Part shown: positions 58,629 to 64,000 of the stretch, one piece after another
Layout: every line of letters begins with the position of its first letter
Numbering within the stretch: position 1 is the stretch's first letter
Source: Plasmopara viticola
Taxonomy: Eukaryota > Oomycota > Peronosporomycetes > Peronosporales > Peronosporaceae
Assembly (NCBI GenBank): GCA_001695595.3
Contig: MBPM02000116.1
Span: 113,286-177,285, forward strand
Direction of reading: 5' to 3'
Length of the DNA stretch: 64,000 nucleotides
Translations under genes and position numbers: made by a program
Notes under the pieces: generated by a model
Told to the model about the DNA's origin: nothing
The model's input: the letters and a program-made list of their open reading frames with translations, nothing else
Database searches by the model: none

Positions 58629-58680
58629 GTCTTTGTATATATAGTGATTAACATTGTTTGTAAGCAAAAAAAAAATATTA

Positions 58681-58863
58681 TTAGTCAGTAGTTTGGTTGA
58701 TTAGTTTTTTAGCTAAATATTTCTGTTTCCTTTCTTCTCGATGTGTTTGATCATACTCTTTTTGCTTCCGTAGGATTTTCTCTCGGTTCTTTTGATAGTA
58801 GCGCTTCTTTGCTGCGATTATTGATTCCTTGTTCTTCTGATAAAGTTCTTGAGTGTAAACCAT
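58681..58863 (-). CDS. Small Lys/Arg-rich protein of the Maverick remnant
   Basis: 60 residues, mostly Y-x-K-N-[KR]-E-x-I-x-x-x-K-type repeats (for example Y-Q-K-N-K-E-S-I and Y-Q-K-N-R-E-K-I-L), predicted helical and DNA-binding-like. The same kind of repeat forms the tail of the GIY-YIG gene at 41719-42024. It has a good ATG and a promoter-like motif 46 bases upstream, and reads in the same direction as PolB. Function unknown; it may be a free-standing version of that tail or the cut-off end of a nuclease. Confidence 0.5.
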   Translation of the reverse strand: MVYTQELYQKNKESIIAAKKRYYQKNREKILRKQKEYDQTHREERKQKYLAKKLINQTTD

Positions 58864-58909
58864 TTTATTATCTTGTTATCTTTTTATCTTGTTATACTTT
58901 ATAGAAAGA

Positions 58910-58926
58910 TAATTCAGGATAACAAT
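58910..58926 (-). promoter_or_regulatory. Promoter-like motif upstream of the small basic ORF
   Basis: Minus-strand 17-mer attgttatcctgaatta, 15 of 17 bases identical to the copy upstream of PolB, 46 bases before the ATG at 58863. The leader between them is AT-rich with repeated ataacaagat/aagata words. Confidence 0.5.
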
Positions 58927-59215
58927 TTAATTAATTCACGATTGAATAGTTATGCATTTTCTGAATTTTCTTACAGGGGGTACCCTTGATGCTTTTGAGT
59001 AATACTAATGATACTCTCAGGGCGTCTGATAGGTTTGATTGAAGGCTCTGTGTGGTTGTGTGTTTTAGTGTTTTCTACCCATCAATACCATAGGATGGGG
59101 CTTGTCAAATTTAGATTTTTTATTTTTTTCTGTTCCTAATAGTGTACGGATGGGGGCCAATAAGTGTAGAGAGTGGTTAGGTTTGGGTGCAAATGTCGCT
59201 TTATCATCATATACT
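58927..59215. other. Junction between the Maverick remnant and the tRNA array
   Basis: No gene. The right end of the Maverick remnant should be here or just to its left, but I found no matching inverted terminal repeat on the left side, so the remnant is probably truncated. Confidence 0.4.
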
Positions 59216-59341
59216 GATGTCGCCTCTTAAATACAATGTAAGCTTATGGGCTGATCACGGTATTCTTTCCAAAATTGTTTTGCTGATGGACTGTGAGTTT
59301 GCTATGTTTCTTTATCGTGAAAGCTTGATCTAGTACCGAGT

Positions 59342-59420
59342 GGTCGATCGGCGAAGCGGTCTAAGGCGCCAGTGTAAGCTTTGGTCAAGAAGGGCGTGGG
59401 TTCGAATCCCACACTGGCCA
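59342..59420 (+). pseudogene. Degenerate tRNA-Leu-like copy 1
   Basis: Aligns with the intact tRNA-Leu but is one base shorter. Faults: an A-C mismatch in the acceptor stem, a G-G mismatch in the D stem, and a damaged anticodon stem with one base lost. The loop still shows AAG. The B box ggttcgaatcc and T arm are perfect, and a T-run follows, so Pol III might still transcribe it. All seven copies look identical. Confidence 0.7.
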
Positions 59421-59700
59421 ACATAAATTTTCTTTTTGTAGCAGCTATTTTGTTGCCTTCCTCGCACCTCAATGTCACTCAGCAGCCTTGTTTGAGTGTC
59501 CCTTTGACCTCTATGATACAGTATGCAGCATATTACGGAAGTGAAGGCTGTAATCCTCTCTAAGTTGTATGTATAATGGATGCCCTTGCATCCCATAATA
59601 AATATGGGTAAAACACGTTTTATTACCACAGCTGCCTTTTGTTGGGGTGTTCTTTTCGTTTGAATTCCTCTACAAATAAACGTATGATCGAGTGTCTATC

Positions 59701-59780
59701 GGTCAATTGGCCGAGCGGTCTAAGGCGCCAGTTTAAGGCACTGGTCCGAAAGGGCGTGGGTTCGAATCCCACATTGGCCA
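59701..59780 (+). tRNA. tRNA-Leu (anticodon AAG), copy 1
   Basis: 80 bases, no intron. The acceptor stem ggtcaat pairs with attggcc (one G-T pair), the D stem is gcc/ggc, the anticodon stem ccagt/actgg has loop ttaaggc, and there is a long class II variable arm and the T arm gtggg-ttcgaat-cccac. It reads Leu codon CUU (and CUC after A34 to inosine). A tttt terminator follows within 15 bases. Confidence 0.95.
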
Positions 59781-60048
59781 ACTTAATTTTCTTTTCGTAG
59801 CAGCGAGTTTGCTGCATTATTTGCGCCTTTATGTTACGTTATAGCTTTGTTGAGTGTCTCTTTAACGTCCCCACACCGAAATACAGCTTAAAGTGGAAGT
59901 AAGCATTTCATTATGGGTTGTCGATGTCGCCTCTTAAATACAATGTAAGCTTATGGGCTGATCACGGTATTCTTTCCAAAATTGTTTTGCTGATGGACTG
60001 TGAGTTTGCTATGTTTCTTTATCGTGAAAGCTTGATCTAGTACCGAGT

Positions 60049-60127
60049 GGTCGATCGGCGAAGCGGTCTAAGGCGCCAGTGTAAGCTTTGGTCAAGAAGG
60101 GCGTGGGTTCGAATCCCACACTGGCCA
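60049..60127 (+). pseudogene. Degenerate tRNA-Leu-like copy 2
   Basis: Same sequence and faults as the copy at 59342. Confidence 0.7.
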
Positions 60128-60408
60128 ACATAAATTTTCTTTTTGTAGCAGCTATTTTGTTGCCTTACTCGCACCTCAATGTCACTCAGCAGCCTTGTTT
60201 GAGTGTCCCTTTGACCTCTATGATACAGTATGCAGCATATTACGGAAGTGAAGGCTGTAATCCTCTCTAAGTTGTATGTATAATGGATGCCCTTGCATCC
60301 CATAATAAATATGGGAAAAGAACGGTATTATTACCACAGCTGCCTTTTGTTGGGGTGTTCTTTTCGTTTAAATTCCTCTACAAATAAACGTATGATCGAG
60401 TGTCTATC

Positions 60409-60488
60409 GGTCAATTGGCCGAGCGGTCTAAGGCGCCAGTTTAAGGCACTGGTCCGAAAGGGCGTGGGTTCGAATCCCACATTGGCCA
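60409..60488 (+). tRNA. tRNA-Leu (anticodon AAG), copy 2
   Basis: Identical to the copy at 59701. Confidence 0.95.
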
Positions 60489-60773
60489 ACTTAATTTTCT
60501 TTTCGTAGCAGCGAGTTTGCTGCATTATTTGCGCCTTTATGTTACGTTATAGCTTTGTTGAGTGTCTCTTTAACGTCCCCACACCGAAATACAGCTTAAA
60601 GTGGAAGTAAGATTCCGTTATATTGGAGCATTTCATTATGGGTTGTCGATGTCGCCTCTTAAATACAATGTAAGCTTATGGGCTGATCACGGTATTCTTT
60701 CCAAAATTGTTTTGCTGATGGACTGTGAGTTTGCTATGTTTCTTTATCGTGAAAGCTTGATCTAGTACCGAGT

Positions 60774-60852
60774 GGTCGATCGGCGAAGCGGTCTAAGGCG
60801 CCAGTGTAAGCTTTGGTCAAGAAGGGCGTGGGTTCGAATCCCACACTGGCCA
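60774..60852 (+). pseudogene. Degenerate tRNA-Leu-like copy 3
   Basis: Same sequence and faults as the copy at 59342. Confidence 0.7.
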
Positions 60853-61129
60853 ACATAAATTTTCTTTTTGTAGCAGCTATTTTGTTGCCTTACTCGCACC
60901 TCAATGTCACTCAGCAGCCTTGTTTGAGTGTCCCTTTGACCTCTATGATACAGTATGCAGCATATTACGGAAGTGAAGGCTGTAATCCTCTCTAAGTTGT
61001 ATGTATAATGGGTGCCCTTGCATCCCATAATAAATATGGTAAAACACGTTATTATTACCACAGCTGCCTTTTGGGGTGTTCTTTTCGTTTGAATTCCTCT
61101 ACAAATAAACGTATGATCGAGTGTCTATC

Positions 61130-61209
61130 GGTCAATTGGCCGAGCGGTCTAAGGCGCCAGTTTAAGGCACTGGTCCGAAAGGGCGTGGGTTCGAATCCCA
61201 CATTGGCCA
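61130..61209 (+). tRNA. tRNA-Leu (anticodon AAG), copy 3
   Basis: Identical to the copy at 59701; the spacer before it is a few bases shorter than in the other units. Confidence 0.95.
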
Positions 61210-61494
61210 ACTTAATTTTCTTTTCGTAGCAGCGAGTTTGCTGCATTATTTGCGCCTTTATGTTACGTTATAGCTTTGTTGAGTGTCTCTTTAACGTCCC
61301 CACACCGAAATACAGCTTAAAGTGGAAGTAAGATTCCGTTATATTGGAGCATTTCATTATGGGTTGTCGATGTCGCCTCTTAAATACAATGTAAGCTTAT
61401 GGGCTGATCACGGTATTCTTTCCAAAATTGTTTTGCTGATGGACTGTGAGTTTGCTATGTTTCTTTATCGTGAAAGCTTGATCTAGTACCGAGT

Positions 61495-61573
61495 GGTCGA
61501 TCGGCGAAGCGGTCTAAGGCGCCAGTGTAAGCTTTGGTCAAGAAGGGCGTGGGTTCGAATCCCACACTGGCCA
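61495..61573 (+). pseudogene. Degenerate tRNA-Leu-like copy 4
   Basis: Same sequence and faults as the copy at 59342. Confidence 0.7.
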
Positions 61574-61853
61574 ACATAAATTTTCTTTTTGTAGCAGCTA
61601 TTTTGTTGCCTTACTCGCACCTCAATGTCACTCAGCAGCCTTGTTTGAGTGTCCCTTTGACCTCTATGATACAGTATGCAGCATATTACGGAAGTGAAGG
61701 CTGTAATCCTCTCAAGTTGTATGTATAATGGGTGCCCTTGCATCCCATAATAAATATGAGTAAAACACGTTATTATTACCACAGCTGCCTTTTGTTGGGG
61801 TGTTCTTTTCGTTTGAATTCCTCTACAAATAAACGTATGATCGAGTGTCTATC

Positions 61854-61933
61854 GGTCAATTGGCCGAGCGGTCTAAGGCGCCAGTTTAAGGCACTGGTCC
61901 GAAAGGGCGTGGGTTCGAATCCCACATTGGCCA
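61854..61933 (+). tRNA. tRNA-Leu (anticodon AAG), copy 4
   Basis: Identical to the copy at 59701. Confidence 0.95.
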
Positions 61934-62218
61934 ACTTAATTTTCTTTTCGTAGCAGCGAGTTTGCTGCATTATTTGCGCCTTTATGTTACGTTATAGCTT
62001 TGTTGAGTGTCTCTTTAACGTCCCCACACCGAAATACAGCTTAAAGTGGAAGTAAGATTCCGTTATATTGGAGCATTTCATTATGGGTTGTCGATGTCGC
62101 CTCTTAAATACAATGTAAGCTTATGGGCTGATCACGGTATTCTTTCCAAAATTGTTTTGCTGATGGACTGTGAGTTTGCTATGTTTCTTTATCGTGAAAG
62201 CTTGATCTAGTACCGAGT

Positions 62219-62297
62219 GGTCGATCGGCGAAGCGGTCTAAGGCGCCAGTGTAAGCTTTGGTCAAGAAGGGCGTGGGTTCGAATCCCACACTGGCCA
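62219..62297 (+). pseudogene. Degenerate tRNA-Leu-like copy 5
   Basis: Same sequence and faults as the copy at 59342. Confidence 0.7.
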
Positions 62298-62578
62298 ACA
62301 TAAATTTTCTTTTTGTAGCAGCTATTTTGTTGCCTTACTCGCACCTCAATGTCACTCAGCAGCCTTGTTTGAGTGTCCCTTTGACCTCTATGATACAGTA
62401 TGCAGCATATTACGGAAGTGAAGGCTGTAATCCTCTCTAAGTTGTATGTATAATGGGTGCCCTTGCATCCCATAATAAATATGGGTAAAACACGTTATTA
62501 TTACCACAGCTGCCTTTTGTTGGGGTGTTCTTTTCGTTTAAATTCATCTACAAATAAACGTATGATCGAGTGTCTATC

Positions 62579-62658
62579 GGTCAATTGGCCGAGCGGTCTA
62601 AGGCGCCAGTTTAAGGCACTGGTCCGAAAGGGCGTGGGTTCGAATCCCACATTGGCCA
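62579..62658 (+). tRNA. tRNA-Leu (anticodon AAG), copy 5
   Basis: Identical to the copy at 59701. Confidence 0.95.
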
Positions 62659-62943
62659 ACTTAATTTTCTTTTCGTAGCAGCGAGTTTGCTGCATTATTT
62701 GCGCCTTTATGTTACGTTATAGCTTTGTTGAGTGTCTCTTTAACGTCCCCACACCGAAATACAGCTTAAAGTGGAAGTAAGATTCCGTTATATTGGAGCA
62801 TTTCATTATGGGTTGTCGATGTCGCCTCTTAAATACAATGTAAGCTTATGGGCTGATCACGGTATTCTTTCCAAAATTGTTTTGCTGATGGACTGTGAGT
62901 TTGCTATGTTTCTTTATCGTGAAAGCTTGATCTAGTACCGAGT

Positions 62944-63022
62944 GGTCGATCGGCGAAGCGGTCTAAGGCGCCAGTGTAAGCTTTGGTCAAGAAGGGCGTG
63001 GGTTCGAATCCCACACTGGCCA
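62944..63022 (+). pseudogene. Degenerate tRNA-Leu-like copy 6
   Basis: Same sequence and faults as the copy at 59342. Confidence 0.7.
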
Positions 63023-63301
63023 ACATAAATTTTCTTTTTGTAGCAGCTATTTTGTTGCCTTACTCGCACCTCAATGTCACTCAGCAGCCTTGTTTGAGTG
63101 TCCCTTTGACCTCTATGATACAGTATGCAGCATATTACGGAAGTGAAGGCTGTAATCCTCTCTAAGTTGTATGTATAATGGTGCCCTTGCATCCCATAAT
63201 AAATATGGTAAAACACGTTATTATTACCACAGCTGCCTTTTGTTGGGGTGTTCTTTTCGTTTGAATTCCTCTACAAATAAACGTATGATCGAGTGTCTAT
63301 C

Positions 63302-63381
63302 GGTCAATTGGCCGAGCGGTCTAAGGCGCCAGTTTAAGGCACTGGTCCGAAAGGGCGTGGGTTCGAATCCCACATTGGCCA
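63302..63381 (+). tRNA. tRNA-Leu (anticodon AAG), copy 6
   Basis: Identical to the copy at 59701. The next unit's intact tRNA would lie just beyond the window. Confidence 0.95.
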
Positions 63382-63666
63382 ACTTAATTTTCTTTTCGTA
63401 GCAGCGAGTTTGCTGCATTATTTGCGCCTTTATGTTACGTTATAGCTTTGTTGAGTGTCTCTTTAACGTCCCCACACCGAAATACAGCTTAAAGTGGAAG
63501 TAAGATTCCGTTATATTGGAGCATTTCATTATGGGTTGTCGATGTCGCCTCTTAAATACAATGTAAGCTTATGGGCTGATCACGGTATTCTTTCCAAAAT
63601 TGTTTTGCTGATGGACTGTGAGTTTGCTATGTTTCTTTATCGTGAAAGCTTGATCTAGTACCGAGT

Positions 63667-63745
63667 GGTCGATCGGCGAAGCGGTCTAAGGCGCCAGTGT
63701 AAGCTTTGGTCAAGAAGGGCGTGGGTTCGAATCCCACACTGGCCA
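63667..63745 (+). pseudogene. Degenerate tRNA-Leu-like copy 7
   Basis: Same sequence and faults as the copy at 59342; last one inside the window. Confidence 0.7.
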
Positions 63746-64000
63746 ACATAAATTTTCTTTTTGTAGCAGCTATTTTGTTGCCTTACTCGCACCTCAATGT
63801 CACTCAGCAGCCTTGTTTGAGTGTCCCTTTGACCTCTATGATACAGTATGCAGCATATTACGGAAGTGAAGGCTGTAATCCTCTCTAAGTTGTATGTATA
63901 ATGGGTGCCCTTGCATCCCATAATAAATATGGTAAAACACGTTATTATTACCACAGCTGCCTTTTGTTGGGGTGTTCTTTTCGTTTGAATTCCTCTAAAA

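Larger units (their letters stand above)
59216..64000 (+). repeat. Tandem array of ~723 bp units with paired tRNA-Leu genes
   Basis: Six complete units plus part of a seventh, which runs off the window. Successive starts of the first tRNA-like copy are 59342, 60049, 60774, 61495, 62219, 62944 and 63667, giving periods of 707, 725, 721, 724, 725 and 723. The first unit lacks an ~18 bp piece (attccgttatattggag region). Otherwise the units differ by very few bases. Each unit carries one degenerate and one intact tRNA-Leu, both on the plus strand, with T-runs after each as Pol III terminators. Confidence 0.95.

Noticed and set aside
59330..63954. Repeated 60-99 codon frames on both strands (for example minus-strand peptides with A-N-V-G-F-E-P-T-P)
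   Set aside because: These are translations through tRNA-Leu genes and their spacers; the V-G-F-E-P-T-P type peptide is a well-known false protein from class II tRNA genes.

Overview
The window looks like nuclear DNA of a plant-pathogenic oomycete (Phytophthora or downy-mildew type). The evidence is a candidate RXLR secreted effector, two Crinkler (CRN) genes with an L-Y-L-A-K version of the LFLAK header joined to an HNH-nuclease-type C-terminal domain, long intronless protein genes, decayed LTR retrotransposons and a tandem tRNA-Leu array. No species name can be supported from the sequence alone.

Layout. 1-19.9 kb is a gene desert of decayed repeats: a Ty3/gypsy remnant near 13.2-13.9 kb and two copies of a ~320 bp retroposon with target-site duplications (a third lies at 22.2 kb). 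An intact AGC protein kinase gene is at 20.0-21.2 kb. 21.2-33.5 kb is again almost empty, with a possible copia remnant. The RXLR candidate is at 33.5-33.9 kb on the minus strand.

34.4-48.9 kb is the most interesting part: a ~14.5 kb block bounded by ~1.3 kb inverted arms. The interior carries broken but recognisable genes of a polinton-like virus (PLV): D5/DUF5906-type helicase, tyrosine recombinase, pVI-like minor capsid protein, penton-like protein, GIY-YIG nuclease, packaging ATPase, S74-chaperone fibre, major capsid protein and adenain-like protease. Each arm carries a CRN-HNH effector gene reading outward. The element appears to be a dead provirus whose terminal repeats carry a host-type effector/nuclease gene.

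49.4-51.7 kb holds an intact USP-like gene with PDZ and RanBP2-type zinc-finger domains. 54.2-58.9 kb is a second, different remnant of Maverick/Polinton type: a chromodomain integrase, a protein-primed family B DNA polymerase broken by stops and frameshifts, and a small basic ORF. Two of these genes share a promoter-like motif. 59.2 kb to the window end is a tandem array of ~723 bp units, each with one good tRNA-Leu(AAG) and one degenerate tRNA-Leu-like copy; it runs off the right edge.

Only three protein genes look undamaged: the kinase, the RXLR candidate and the USP-like gene. The rest is mobile DNA in decay. The capsid, ATPase, protease, penton and minor capsid calls rest on motif patterns read by eye across several frames and need profile searches to confirm.
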